A DNA stretch of 64,000 nucleotides from Chromobacterium sp. ATCC 53434 (GTDB taxonomy: Bacteria > Pseudomonadota > Gammaproteobacteria > Burkholderiales > Chromobacteriaceae), in assembly GCF_002848345.1 (NCBI RefSeq), contig NZ_CP025429.1, positions 2,232,001 to 2,296,000 of the forward strand. The letters run 5' to 3'. This document shows positions 36,238-45,236 of this stretch, piece after piece. The notes below the pieces were generated by a model that was not told the origin of the DNA, searched no databases, and saw only the letters and a list, made by a program, of their open reading frames with translations. The position numbers and the translations under genes were made by a program. Positions within the stretch are counted from its first letter, which is position 1. The number at the start of each line of letters is the position of its first letter.

Positions 36238-37203
36238 TCAGCGCGACTTGACGAAGGGCACGCCTATCGCCTTCGGCGCCAGCGCGCGGCCGACGAAGCC
36301 GGCCAGCAACAGCACAGTCAGCACGTAAGGGATCACCGCGATCGCCTGCGACGGAATCTGGCCGATCACCGGCAGCGCCACGCCCTCCAGACGGATCTGG
36401 ATCGCGTCGGCGAAGGCGAACAGCAGGCAGCCAATCACCGCCGGCACCGGACGCCACTTGCCGAAGATCAGCGCGGCCAGCGCCAGAAAGCCCTTGCCCG
36501 CCGTCATTTCCTTGATGAAGCTGCCGGTCTGGTAGACGGACAGATAGGTGCCGGCCATGCCGCACAGGATGCCGCCCCAGAACAGCGCGGTATAGCGCAC
36601 TCTGGCCACCGAGATGCCGGCGGTGTCGGCCGCGTGCGGATTTTCGCCGACGGCGCGCAGGCGCAGGCCGAAACGGGTCTTGTACAGCACCCAGGTGACC
36701 AGCGGGATGACGACCAGCACCGTCAGGTAGACCAGGATGCTGTGGCCCGATATCAGCTTGCTGTAGACCAGGCCCAGCACCGGCACGTCGCGCACGGCGT
36801 CGGCGAACGGCAGCGTGATCTCGTGAAAGCGGCCCTCGTCCGGCAGCTGCGGCGAGTTGCCGCCCTGCTGGAACCAGGCCAGGCCCAGCACCGGCGTGAT
36901 GCCGGAAGCGATGGTGTTGATCGCCATGCCGGAAATCAGCTGGTTGCCGTTGTAGGTGACCGATACGAACGCGTGCACCATGGCCAGCGACACGGCGGCC
37001 ATCATGCCGGCCAACAGGCCGATCCACGGGTTGTGGGTCAGATAGGCCGCCGCCGCGGAGGCGAAGGCCGCCGCCAGCATCTTGCCTTCCAGGCTGATGT
37101 CCACCACGCCGGAGCGCTCGGAGAACATGCCGGCCAGCGCCGCCAGCACCAGCGGCGTGGCCACGCGCACGGTGGAATCGAGAAGACTGAAGAACATTTC
37201 CAT
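36238..37203 (-). CDS. ABC transporter permease (BMP/nucleoside type, second permease)
   Basis: A 321-residue permease of the branched-chain/nucleoside superfamily (YufQ-type). About nine membrane helices; FSERSGVVDISLEGKMLAAAFA near the N-terminus is the signature of this subunit, and RAVGENPHAADTAGISVARVRYTALFWGG the coupling loop. It lies immediately after the first permease, sharing no overlap (start 37203, previous stop 37204). Together with the other three genes it forms a nucleoside uptake system. Confidence 0.92.
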   Translation of the reverse strand: MEMFFSLLDSTVRVATPLVLAALAGMFSERSGVVDISLEGKMLAAAFASAAAAYLTHNPWIGLLAGMMAAVSLAMVHAFVSVTYNGNQLISGMAINTIASGITPVLGLAWFQQGGNSPQLPDEGRFHEITLPFADAVRDVPVLGLVYSKLISGHSILVYLTVLVVIPLVTWVLYKTRFGLRLRAVGENPHAADTAGISVARVRYTALFWGGILCGMAGTYLSVYQTGSFIKEMTAGKGFLALAALIFGKWRPVPAVIGCLLFAFADAIQIRLEGVALPVIGQIPSQAIAVIPYVLTVLLLAGFVGRALAPKAIGVPFVKSR

Positions 37204-38295
37204 TTACTTGTCCTTGCGCTTGAACAGGCCGGCGATGAACGGCTCGAACAGGTTTTCCAGCGCGCCGCAGAACAGGATGATCAGGCCCTGGATGAACAGG
37301 ATCATCTCGCGGGTGATCATCGGTTTCTCGAACGACAGGTCCGAGCCGCCCTGGGTCAGCGCGCCGAACAGCAGCGCCGACAGGATGATGCCGACCGGAT
37401 GGTTGCGGCCCATCAGCGCCACGGCGATGCCGACGAAGCCGACGCCGTTGGTGAACAGCACGTTCATCCGGTGCGAGGAGCCCAACAGGTCGTTGACCGA
37501 CGACAGGCCGGCCAGCGCGCCCGATACGCACATCGCGACGATGATGACGCGGCTGACGCTCATGCCGGCGTAGCCGGCGGCGTGCTCGTTGGTGCCGACG
37601 GTGCGCAATTCGAAGCCCCAGCGGCTGTGCCAGACGATCAGGTAGAACAGGCCGGCGGCCAACAGCGCGAACACGAAGCACAGGTTCAGCGGCGAGCTGG
37701 GCAGGCCGGAGAACAGCTCGTGCGCCTGCGGAATCCAGCCGCTCTGGCCGAACAAGCGGGTCGTCGGGTTCTGCGAGCCGGCTTCGATCAACTGGTGGCT
37801 GATCAGGTACAACATCAACGAATAGGCGATGAAGTTGAACATGATGGTGGTCACCACGATGTGGCTGCCGCGCTTGGCCTGCAGATAGGCCGGGACATAG
37901 GCCCAGGCCGCGCCGAAGCCCATCGCCGCCAGCATCGCCAGCGGAATCAGCACATAGGACGGCAGCACGTGGTCGAAGCCCAGCATCACCAGCGTTACGC
38001 CCAGGCCGGCCAGATAGGCCTGGCCCTCGCCGCCGATATTGAACAGGCCGGCGTGGAAGGCGGTGGCGACGGCGAGGCCGGCGAAGATGAAGCTGGTGGT
38101 GTAGAACAGCGTGTAGCCTATGCCCTCGCCGTAGCCGAAGGCGCCGTGGATCAGCAGCTTAAGGCATTCCCACGGATTCTCGCCAATCATCCAGGTGACG
38201 AAGCCCGTCACCAGCAAGGCGGCCAGCAGGTTGAGCGCCGGCAGCACGGTCAGCTGCGCCCAACGCGGCAAGGTGGATGGTTGTCCGAATTTCAA
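37204..38295 (-). CDS. ABC transporter permease (BMP/nucleoside type, first permease)
   Basis: A 363-residue permease (YufP-type) with about ten helices. TVGTNEHAAGYAGMSVSRVIIVAMCVSGALAGL is the cytosolic coupling helix that docks on the ATPase. N-terminal region NLLAALLVTGFVTWMIGENPWECLKLLIHGAFG is family-like. Its start overlaps the ATPase stop by 4 bp, and it abuts the second permease. Confidence 0.92.
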   Translation of the reverse strand: MKFGQPSTLPRWAQLTVLPALNLLAALLVTGFVTWMIGENPWECLKLLIHGAFGYGEGIGYTLFYTTSFIFAGLAVATAFHAGLFNIGGEGQAYLAGLGVTLVMLGFDHVLPSYVLIPLAMLAAMGFGAAWAYVPAYLQAKRGSHIVVTTIMFNFIAYSLMLYLISHQLIEAGSQNPTTRLFGQSGWIPQAHELFSGLPSSPLNLCFVFALLAAGLFYLIVWHSRWGFELRTVGTNEHAAGYAGMSVSRVIIVAMCVSGALAGLSSVNDLLGSSHRMNVLFTNGVGFVGIAVALMGRNHPVGIILSALLFGALTQGGSDLSFEKPMITREMILFIQGLIILFCGALENLFEPFIAGLFKRKDK

Positions 38296-39821
38296 TGCTT
38301 GTGCCCCCCCATCAGCAGGCCGAGGGAAATGGTATCGGCATCCTTGGCCGCCACTTCGCCGGTAATCTGCCCGCCCGCCATCACCAGGATGCGGTCGGCC
38401 AGCGCCAGGATTTCTTCCAGTTCCACCGAGACCAGCAAGATGGCCTTGCCCTGGTCGCGCAGCTCGACGAGCCGCTTGTGGATGAACTCGATCGCGCCGA
38501 TGTCGACGCCGCGCGTCGGCTGGCCGATCAACAGCAGGTCCGGATCAGCGTGGATCTCGCGCGCCAGCACCACTTTCTGCTGGTTGCCGCCGGACAACAG
38601 GCCCACGCGCAGCAGCGGATTGCCCGGACGGATGTCGAACTGGGCGATGAAGTCGCGGGTGCGCTCCACCAGCTTCTTGCGCGAATACAGCGGGCCGCGG
38701 CTCAGCGACTTGTCATCGTGGTAGCCCAGTATCGCGTTCTCGAACGTCGAGAAGGCCTTGACCAGGCCCTCGCGCGAGCGGTCCTCCGGCACGTGGCCGA
38801 TGCCGCGCTGGCGGTAGACGGCAGCGCGCGGCGTGTGGCGGCACGGCAGCTTCAGCAGGTCCTCGCCCTTGTAGACGATGCTGCCGGCGCTGGGGTCGCG
38901 CATGCCGGCCAGCACCTCCAGCAATTCGGACTGGCCGTTGCCGGACACGCCGGCGACGCCGACGATCTCGCCGGCTCTGACCTGGAAGTTCAGATTGTCG
39001 AGCAGCTTGACCTGGCGCGCGTCTATCAACGTCAGGCCGCTGACGTCGAGCACGGCGGCGCCGGGCTTGCAGTCGGCCTTGTCCACCTTCAGCGACACCT
39101 TGCGGCCCACCATCAGGTCGGCCAGCTTTTCCTTGTCGACGTCGCAGGTGCGGACATTGTCCACCACGGTGCCGGCGCGCATCACGCTGACGTTGTCGGT
39201 GATGTCCATCACCTCGCGCAGCTTGTGCGTGATCAGGATCACCGTCTTGCCCTGCGCCTTCAAGGAACGCAGGATGTGGAACAGGTGGTCGGCCTCCTGC
39301 GGCGTCAACACCGCGGTCGGCTCGTCCAGGATCAACACGTCGGCGCCGCGGTACAGCGCTTTCAGGATTTCCACCCGCTGTTGCAGGCCGACACCCAGGT
39401 CGCTGATCAGCGCGTCCGGGTCCACCTCCAGCGAGTAGCTGTCGTTCAACTGCTTCAGATGCTCGCGGGCCTCGTCCATGCCGCCCTTGAGCAGCCGGCC
39501 GCCTTCGGCGCCCAGCACGATGTTCTCCAGCACGGTGAAGGTTTCCACCAGCATGAAGTGCTGATGCACCATGCCTATCCCCAGGCGGATCGCTTCCTGG
39601 CTGTTGCGGATGCGCGCATCCCTGCCGTTGACGCGGATGGTGCCGCTGTCGGCGTGGTAATAGCCGTACAGAATGCTCATCAACGTCGATTTACCGGCGC
39701 CGTTCTCGCCGATGATGCCGTGGATGCTTCCCTTCGGCACGCTCATCGTCACGTCGCGGTTGGCCTTGACCGCACCAAAACTCTTGTTGATGCCGGCCAG
39801 CTCAATGGCAAACTCGGTCAT
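38292..39821 (-). CDS. ABC transporter ATPase, sugar/nucleoside type with two nucleotide-binding domains
   Basis: A 509-residue duplicated ATPase (YufO/RbsA-like). The first half has Walker A GENGAGKSTL (35-44), signature LGVGLQQRVEILK and Walker B LILDEPTAVLTP. The second half has GVSGNGQSE (degenerate Walker A), LSGGNQQKVVLARE and LLIGQPTRGVDIG. The degenerate second Walker A is normal for this type. It energises import through the two permeases; the substrate is bound by the BMP-type protein encoded 115 bases upstream. Confidence 0.93.
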   Translation of the reverse strand: MTEFAIELAGINKSFGAVKANRDVTMSVPKGSIHGIIGENGAGKSTLMSILYGYYHADSGTIRVNGRDARIRNSQEAIRLGIGMVHQHFMLVETFTVLENIVLGAEGGRLLKGGMDEAREHLKQLNDSYSLEVDPDALISDLGVGLQQRVEILKALYRGADVLILDEPTAVLTPQEADHLFHILRSLKAQGKTVILITHKLREVMDITDNVSVMRAGTVVDNVRTCDVDKEKLADLMVGRKVSLKVDKADCKPGAAVLDVSGLTLIDARQVKLLDNLNFQVRAGEIVGVAGVSGNGQSELLEVLAGMRDPSAGSIVYKGEDLLKLPCRHTPRAAVYRQRGIGHVPEDRSREGLVKAFSTFENAILGYHDDKSLSRGPLYSRKKLVERTRDFIAQFDIRPGNPLLRVGLLSGGNQQKVVLAREIHADPDLLLIGQPTRGVDIGAIEFIHKRLVELRDQGKAILLVSVELEEILALADRILVMAGGQITGEVAAKDADTISLGLLMGGHKH

Positions 39822-39876
39822 GCTTGATATGTTCCCGATTCTTCTTCGATTCGTGTTTCCCCGGCGGCATGAACAA

Positions 39877-39906
39877 ACAGCCGCGATGATGGATCACCGC
39901 GGCTGT
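39877..39906 (-). terminator. intercistronic hairpin between BMP protein and ATPase genes
   Basis: ACAGCCGCG and CGCGGCTGT form a perfect 9-bp stem with a 12-base loop, followed on minus by TTGTT. It is too weak to be a full terminator and fits a partial-readthrough or 3' stabilising element that raises solute-binding protein over the membrane subunits, as in other ABC operons. Confidence 0.65.
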
Positions 39907-39936
39907 GCCCCACTTTCCGGGGAAGTCGCTGCCGGT

Positions 39937-40941
39937 TTATTGCACCGGGCAGCTGTTGTTGGCGCGGTAGTCGACCACCTTGATCTTGCCGGCCATGATC
40001 TCGGTCTTGGCCTCGTTGATCTTCTTCTCCATATCCGGCGTGATCTGCGGACGGTTGTACTTGTCCAGCGCCCAGTCGACGCCGTGTTCCTTCAGGCCCA
40101 GCACCTTCACGCCGGACTTCCAGGAACCGTCCTTGGCTTCCTTGAAGGTGTTGTAGACGGCGACGTCCACTTTTTTCACCATCGAGGTCAGCACCGAGCC
40201 CGGGTACAGGTAGTTCTGGTTGCTGTCGACGCCGATGGAGAACTTGCCGGCGTTCTTGGCGGCTTGCAGCACGCCCAGGCCGGTGCCGCCGGCGGCGACG
40301 AAGATCACGTCGGCGCCGCGGTCAAACTGGCTCTTGGCCAGCTCGGTGCCGCGCGCCGGGTCGTTGAAGGCCTGCGGGGTGGTGCCGGTCATGTTCTGCA
40401 GCACCACGACGTTCTTGTTGGCGTACTTGGCGCCCTGGGCGTAGCCGCAGCCGAAGGCGCGGATCATCGGGATGTCCATGCCGCCGATGTAGCCGACTTT
40501 GCCGGTCTTGGACTTCAGCGCCGCGGCCATGCCGGTCAGGAAGCTGCCTTCCTGCTCCTTGAACACGATGCTCTGCACGTTCGGGCCCTTGGCCACGGCG
40601 TCGATCAGCGTGAATTTGACCTTGGGGAACTCCTTGGCCACGGTTTCCACCGCTTGGGCGAAGTTGAAACCGACGGCGACGACGATGTCGGTGTCGCGGC
40701 CGGCCATCTTGCGCAGCAGCTGTTCCTTCTGCGCGTCGGACGAGATCTGGCCGTCGCGGTAGCTGACCTTGAAGTCCTTCTTGAAACGCTCTGCGCCGTT
40801 GTAGGCGGCTTCGCTGAAGCTCTTGTCAAACTTGCCGGCCTGATCGTAGATCACGGCCGGAGTGAAGTCCTTGGCGCAGGCGGCTGCGGACAGGACCGCG
40901 GCGGCGACTGCGAAGCTGAGTCGTTTCAGTTGAATGGTCAT
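39937..40941 (-). CDS. BMP-family (PnrA/Med-like) nucleoside-binding protein
   Basis: A 334-residue exported substrate-binding protein from the ATG at 40941. The signal region MTIQLKRLSFAVAAAVLSAAACAKDF ends near an AAAC that could be a lipobox or an Ala-x-Ala cleavage site. The periplasmic-binding core has YDQAGKFDKSFSEAAYNGAERFK, AVGFNFAQAVETVAKEFP and IGVDSNQNYLYPGSVLTSMVKKVD, typical of basic-membrane-protein/PnrA purine-nucleoside receptors. It is the first gene of the four-gene operon. Confidence 0.92.
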   Translation of the reverse strand: MTIQLKRLSFAVAAAVLSAAACAKDFTPAVIYDQAGKFDKSFSEAAYNGAERFKKDFKVSYRDGQISSDAQKEQLLRKMAGRDTDIVVAVGFNFAQAVETVAKEFPKVKFTLIDAVAKGPNVQSIVFKEQEGSFLTGMAAALKSKTGKVGYIGGMDIPMIRAFGCGYAQGAKYANKNVVVLQNMTGTTPQAFNDPARGTELAKSQFDRGADVIFVAAGGTGLGVLQAAKNAGKFSIGVDSNQNYLYPGSVLTSMVKKVDVAVYNTFKEAKDGSWKSGVKVLGLKEHGVDWALDKYNRPQITPDMEKKINEAKTEIMAGKIKVVDYRANNSCPVQ

Positions 40942-41402
40942 CTCTATAACTCTTGGTTGAGTTGGGTCAACGCGCATGGCTCCATGCAGGCGCGGCGATT
41001 GCAACAGCGCGGACTTGAATGGTGACAGCTTGGCTTGCGAGCGGCATGTAACCTGCCGACTACAGCTCCAGGTGTACCGAAGCGGTCTGGACCGCCTCCT
41101 GCGCAATGCAAAAACCGGCTGCAGACACCACTTTGTCGTTCTTCTGAGCGCGGCGAATTGTAATGAGCGTTAACCTGGCTGTAAACAATTTCCTCTCGAC
41201 TTTGAAATACCATGTCGCAAACATTTCTTCGCGTGAAAATATTGATTCGCCTGCAAGCCGCGCCAGCGCTGGATTACGCAAATGGCATTCCGCACTCATC
41301 ATGACAGTCGTCAAACAGATTGATCCAACACAAAACTTAACGGCTATATCCAAAGCAGCGTGCAAGCCCTACAATTCCGCCCTGCCCTAGACCTCCGTTT
41401 CC
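40942..41402. other. long intergenic region upstream of the BMP operon and truC
   Basis: About 460 bases. It holds the minus-strand promoter at 41157-41185 and a leader of roughly 210 bases before the BMP start. The leader contains a GCGGTC-TG-GACCGC hairpin (41082-41095). I see no riboswitch class I can name, and no gene that I trust on either strand. Confidence 0.55.
41157..41185 (-). promoter_or_regulatory. sigma70 promoter of the BMP transporter operon
   Basis: On minus, TTTACA (41185-41180) and TACAAT (41162-41157) are separated by 17 bases, five of six matches each to the consensus. Initiation is expected near 41150, giving a 5' leader of about 210 bases. Confidence 0.7.
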
Positions 41403-42149
41403 ATGCTGCAAATACTCTATCGGGACGATCGCCTGATCGCCATCCACAAGCCCGCCGGCCTGCTGGTGCACCGCACCGTGCTGGACCGCCACGAAACCCG
41501 CTTCGCCGTCCAGTTGCTGCGCGACCAGATCGGACAACGCGTCTATCCGGTGCACCGGCTGGACAAGGGCACCTCGGGTGCGCTGCTGTTCGCGCTGGAC
41601 AAGGACGCCGGCCGCGAGATGAGCTGGCAGTTCGAGCGCCAGCAGGTGGACAAGCGCTACCTGGCGGTGGTGCGCGGCCATACCGACGACGCCGGACATA
41701 TCGACCACCCGCTGAACCGCCGCCCCGACGATCTGGAATGGATAGGCGAGACGATGGAAACCGCGCCGCAGCCTGCCGTCACCGACTACCGCACGCTGGC
41801 CCGCGCAGAGCTGCCCATCATGGTGGAACGCTACCCCACGAGCCGCTACAGCCTGCTGGAGCTGACGCCGCAGACCGGCCGCCGCCACCAGCTGCGCCGC
41901 CACCTGAAGCATATCGCCCATCCCATCATCGGCGATTCCACCTACGGCAAGGGCCGCCACAACCGGATGTTCGCCGACGAGCTGGACTGCCGCCGCATGC
42001 TGCTGGCCTGCGTCGAAATGCGGCTGACGCTGCCGGACGGCGGCCCGCTGCTGCTGCGCTGCCCGCTGGAGCGAGACTTCTCCGCGCTGTTGTCGCGCCT
42101 GGGCTGGCTCGACGCCGTCGGCGCCGCCGGAATCGAATCAACCATCTGA
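41403..42149 (+). CDS. truC: tRNA pseudouridine(65) synthase
   Basis: A 248-residue RluA-family pseudouridine synthase. MLQILYRDDRLIAIHKPAG is the N-terminal strand, HRLDKGTSGALLFAL carries the catalytic Asp, and LELTPQTGRRHQLRRHLKHIAHPIIGDSTYG is the C-terminal RNA-binding core. The GPQPAVT-like MEAPQPAVTDYR block and the absence of an S4 domain fit TruC better than RluA/C. It modifies U65 in the acceptor stem of tRNA. It precedes rlmJ by 13 bases, so both are probably cotranscribed. Confidence 0.9.
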   Translation: MLQILYRDDRLIAIHKPAGLLVHRTVLDRHETRFAVQLLRDQIGQRVYPVHRLDKGTSGALLFALDKDAGREMSWQFERQQVDKRYLAVVRGHTDDAGHIDHPLNRRPDDLEWIGETMETAPQPAVTDYRTLARAELPIMVERYPTSRYSLLELTPQTGRRHQLRRHLKHIAHPIIGDSTYGKGRHNRMFADELDCRRMLLACVEMRLTLPDGGPLLLRCPLERDFSALLSRLGWLDAVGAAGIESTI

Positions 42150-42162
42150 AAGAACAAGACCG

Positions 42163-43011
42163 ATGCTCAGCTACCGCCACGCCTTTCACGCCGGCAACCA
42201 CGCCGACGTGCTCAAGCACCTGATCGAGATCGAGCTGCTGAACTACCTGGGCCAGAAGGACAAGCCCTACTGGTATATCGACACCCACGCCGGCGCCGGC
42301 GCCTATTCGCTGACCGAGGGCTACGCCGCCAAGAACGCCGAGTACGAAAGCGGCATCGCCCGGCTGTGGCGGCGCGACGATCTGCCGGAGGCGGTGCGCC
42401 AGTATGTGGACGTGGTCAAGCGGATGAATCCGGACGGCGAGCTGAAGTTCTACCCCGGCTCGCCGTGGTGCGCGGCCGACGTGATGCCGGAAAGCGACAA
42501 GCTGCGCCTGTTCGAGCTGCACCCCAGCGACGCGCAGATCCTGCAGCAGAATTTCGAGGGCAGTGGCCGCCGGGTGCAAATCCAGCAGGCCAGCGGCTTC
42601 GACGGCATCAAGGCCGTGCTGCCGCCGCCGCCGCGCCGCGCGCTGGTGTTGATCGACCCGCCCTACGAGGACAAGCGCGACTACCAGAACGTGGTCGCCG
42701 CGCTGAAAGAAGGGCTGAAGCGCTTCGCCACCGGCGTCTACGCCGTGTGGTATCCGTGCCTGCAGCGGGCGGAAATGAAGGAAATGCTGCCGGAGTTGAA
42801 GAAGCTGCCTGCCAAGAACTGGCTGCGCGCCGAGTTGCAGGTGCAAGGCCCGTCGGCCGATGGTTTCGGCATGCACGGCAGCGGCATGTTCATCGTCAAC
42901 GCGCCGTGGACGCTGCCGCAAACGCTGCAACAGGTGCTGCCCTATCTGGTGGAACACCTGGGCCAGGACGCCAAGGCCGGCTTCGTGCTGGAAACCGGTG
43001 GCGATCTGTAA
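42163..43011 (+). CDS. rlmJ: 23S rRNA (adenine-2030-N6)-methyltransferase
   Basis: A 282-residue enzyme with the RlmJ N-terminus MLSYRHAFHAGNHADVLKH, the SAM-binding motif YIDTHAGAGAY (near 38-48) and the catalytic DPPYE (near 166-170). GMHGSGMFIVNAPW is the conserved C-terminal block. It methylates A2030 of 23S rRNA and is missing or rare outside proteobacteria. An SD-like AAAG precedes the ATG by a few bases. Confidence 0.96.
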   Translation: MLSYRHAFHAGNHADVLKHLIEIELLNYLGQKDKPYWYIDTHAGAGAYSLTEGYAAKNAEYESGIARLWRRDDLPEAVRQYVDVVKRMNPDGELKFYPGSPWCAADVMPESDKLRLFELHPSDAQILQQNFEGSGRRVQIQQASGFDGIKAVLPPPPRRALVLIDPPYEDKRDYQNVVAALKEGLKRFATGVYAVWYPCLQRAEMKEMLPELKKLPAKNWLRAELQVQGPSADGFGMHGSGMFIVNAPWTLPQTLQQVLPYLVEHLGQDAKAGFVLETGGDL

Positions 43012-43030
43012 AGCCCGCCCTACCGAGACA

Positions 43031-43056
43031 AGCGCCCGTTCAGGGCGCTTTTTTTA
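43031..43056 (+). terminator. terminator after rlmJ
   Basis: A 7-bp stem (AGCGCCC / GGGCGCT, 5-base loop) with eight Ts, 19 bases past the stop. Confidence 0.9.
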
Positions 43057-43100
43057 CGCCCCGGGCGTTCCGCCCTCCCGCTTCCTCTCCCGCCCATCGC

Positions 43101-43159
43101 TTCATTTGAAGTATTTTCATGTGAAATAAAATTACATGACAAACGACTCTTCAAATGAA
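43101..43159. promoter_or_regulatory. three TTCANNTGAA repeats upstream of the nitroreductase gene
   Basis: TTCATTTGAA (43101-43110), TTCATGTGAA (43116-43125) and TTCAAATGAA (43150-43159) are three palindromic copies of one motif, with centres 15 and 34 bases apart. The outer two are also exact inverted repeats of each other over 11 bp. They lie in an AT-rich stretch 160-220 bases before the gene at 43320. A dimeric HTH repressor (MarR- or similar type) would fit; none is encoded next to it. Confidence 0.7.
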
Positions 43160-43319
43160 TAATGCCAATTGCATTTCAACGAAAAAGGCTGCCATGCTAT
43201 AGCCGGAAGGCGGCGGAATCAGCCACCGTCCGGCCAAACACGGGCATCGAAGACCGCGCCGCCGCCAATCCGCCGGAGCAAGGCCTCCGACGACGCTACA
43301 CCCACAGACAGGAGCCGCC

Positions 43320-44009
43320 ATGAGCAGATTGCCGTTCAACCAGGGCCAGCCGGCCTTCATCCCGCTGAGCACCTTCCAACGCTACCCCGAGGCCGAGATG
43401 GTGGAACGCTCCCGCGCCTTCTACGCCGACATCCGCCGCCGCAAGACCGTGCGCGAATTCACCGCCCAGCCGGCCCCCCGCGAAGTGATAGAGAACGCGC
43501 TGCTCGCCGCCGGCACCGCGCCGTCCGGCGCCAATCACCAGCCCTGGCATTTCGTCGTCGTCGAGGATCCGGCGCTGAAACGGCAGATACGCGAAGGCGC
43601 CGAGGCCGAGGAGCGCGAATTCTATACACACCGCGCGCCGCAGGAATGGAAGGACGCGCTGGCCCCGCTGGGCACCGACGCCGACAAGCCCTTCCTGGAA
43701 ACCGCGCCCTATCTGATCGCCATCTTCGGCCAGAAAAAGACCGTGCTGGCCGACGGCGGCGAGATCAAGAACTACTATGTGCCGGAGTCGGTGTCGATCG
43801 CCGCCGGCTTCCTGATCGCCGCATTGCACCATGCCGGCCTCGCCACGCTGACGCACACGCCCAGCCCGATGAACTTCCTGAACCAGCTGCTGGACCGTCC
43901 CGCCCACGAGAAACCCTACATCCTGCTGGTGGTCGGCTATCCGGCCGCCGATTGCATGGTACCCAATATCGGCAAGAAGCCGCTGGACGAGATCGTCAGC
44001 TTCCGTTGA
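43320..44009 (+). CDS. iodotyrosine-deiodinase-like FMN flavoprotein (nitroreductase superfamily)
   Basis: A 229-residue FMN protein of the nitroreductase fold. The FMN site is RRRKTVREF (39-47), [14 protein letters not shown] (65-78) and [16 protein letters not shown]. Compared with human IYD recalled from memory, it keeps the active-site trio: E98 and Y102 in the EEREFY loop and K123, with the Tyr-to-Lys distance of 21 identical. That trio separates IYD from ordinary nitroreductases, which lack the lid. Substrate is likely a halotyrosine or similar halophenol; not proven. It has its own promoter region with the TTCANNTGAA repeats. Confidence 0.85.
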   Translation: MSRLPFNQGQPAFIPLSTFQRYPEAEMVERSRAFYADIRRRKTVREFTAQPAPREVIENALLAAGTAPSGANHQPWHFVVVEDPALKRQIREGAEAEEREFYTHRAPQEWKDALAPLGTDADKPFLETAPYLIAIFGQKKTVLADGGEIKNYYVPESVSIAAGFLIAALHHAGLATLTHTPSPMNFLNQLLDRPAHEKPYILLVVGYPAADCMVPNIGKKPLDEIVSFR

Positions 44010-44018
44010 GGAGGCGGT

Positions 44019-45050
44019 CTAGCGTCCGTTTGCGAACGCCGATCGCAGAAAGTCGGCGACAAGCGCCGGCGACTGTTCGCGACCGACCGGGTCCCCGCCT
44101 ATGGTGACGCCCCTGCTCAGACACGTCCGGGTCGCCTGCCGCGCCTCCTCTCCGGACACGACGCCGCTGCCGGCGACCATGGAGAAACGGCCCGAGTCCA
44201 GATCGTACGCGCCATGGCACAGCCTGGCGCTGGTCGCGCTCGGCACCGCACGCAACGGCGTGAACCGGTCGAAGGCATGGTAGGCGTCGGGATAGACCTT
44301 GACCGTCACCGGCGCGCCCTTCGCCTTCAGGCCGTCGGCATAGTCGATGCAGGGCGCGGCGGGCGTGTAGTCGTCCTTGCCGCCAAGCAGCATCAGCACC
44401 GGCGCGCCGTCCAGATGGTTCGAGTCGTAGTGGATGCCGCAGCTGGGATAGAAGGCGACATGCGCGGCAAAACGCAGGCCATCGTCGATGACGCCCTTTC
44501 GGAAGGGCTCAAGCGACGAATAGAGGGCGGCGACGCCTCCGCGCGAGAACCCCATCACCGCGATCCGCCTGGCGTCGATCGCCGGGTGCGTCGCCAGCAG
44601 CCGCAAGGCGGCGTAGCCGTCCGCGATATCGGCCGCCATCGACAAGCGCGTCTGGTCCTTCTCGGTCTCCGCGATGTTCCGCCCGGAAAAGCTGTCGACG
44701 ACGAAACTGGCATAGCCTAGCGCGTTCATCCGTTCCGCCCACATCCACTCCCCCGGATTGATGCCCAGGCTGCCGTGAAGAATGACGACGGCGGGAACCG
44801 GGCCTTTCGCCTGTTTGGGCAGCGACAGCATGCCGGTCACCACGGCCTTGTCGGCGGGCGCGCGCCGGACAAAGTCGATGATTTGCCGCGGCGTGACCGA
44901 CTCGAACGCGACCGCGCCGACCCGGCCGTCGGCCAGGCTCGCCACCGGCGCGCCCGAGACCGTGATTGACGAAGAGGCGCGGGCATGGCCGCCCGCGATG
45001 GCGCAGACTGTCAATCCGATGGCAAGCGCGCGGTTCAGGATGGCCGGCAT
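44019..45050 (-). CDS. exported alpha/beta-hydrolase, dienelactone hydrolase family
   Basis: A 343-residue protein with a signal peptide (LNRALAIGLTVCAIAGGHARA) and a DLH-type alpha/beta-hydrolase core: HGSLGINPGEW near residue 92, nucleophile GFSRGGVAAL (Ser in GFSRGG), acid in GGKDDYTPAAPC and catalytic His in PDAYHAFDR. DLH-family enzymes hydrolyse dienelactones, but secreted forms often act as esterases. Start has a strong GGGGAG SD. It converges with the nitroreductase gene. Confidence 0.9.
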   Translation of the reverse strand: MPAILNRALAIGLTVCAIAGGHARASSSITVSGAPVASLADGRVGAVAFESVTPRQIIDFVRRAPADKAVVTGMLSLPKQAKGPVPAVVILHGSLGINPGEWMWAERMNALGYASFVVDSFSGRNIAETEKDQTRLSMAADIADGYAALRLLATHPAIDARRIAVMGFSRGGVAALYSSLEPFRKGVIDDGLRFAAHVAFYPSCGIHYDSNHLDGAPVLMLLGGKDDYTPAAPCIDYADGLKAKGAPVTVKVYPDAYHAFDRFTPLRAVPSATSARLCHGAYDLDSGRFSMVAGSGVVSGEEARQATRTCLSRGVTIGGDPVGREQSPALVADFLRSAFANGR

Positions 45051-45236
45051 TGTCGATGACTCCCCTTGTTTGGAAACCTTGGATTGGAAGACGCGCCTCC
45101 GGGTGCATCTAGTTTTAGCGAATCCATATTACGATCTTTCCATTGCGGCCGCCCCGCGAGACGCGCGCCGGACCGCACAAGCCCGACGCATCATGATATG
45201 CTGCGCGCCCCGGCACCGCATCCGACCGACCACCCA

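Noticed and set aside
41215..41230. PurR-box-like sequence before the BMP operon
   Set aside because: Ten of 16 positions match the gammaproteobacterial consensus. It is too weak, and LacI-type PurR may not exist in this lineage.
41060..41365. Minus-strand frame in the BMP upstream region
   Set aside because: It spans the predicted promoter and shows no family features.
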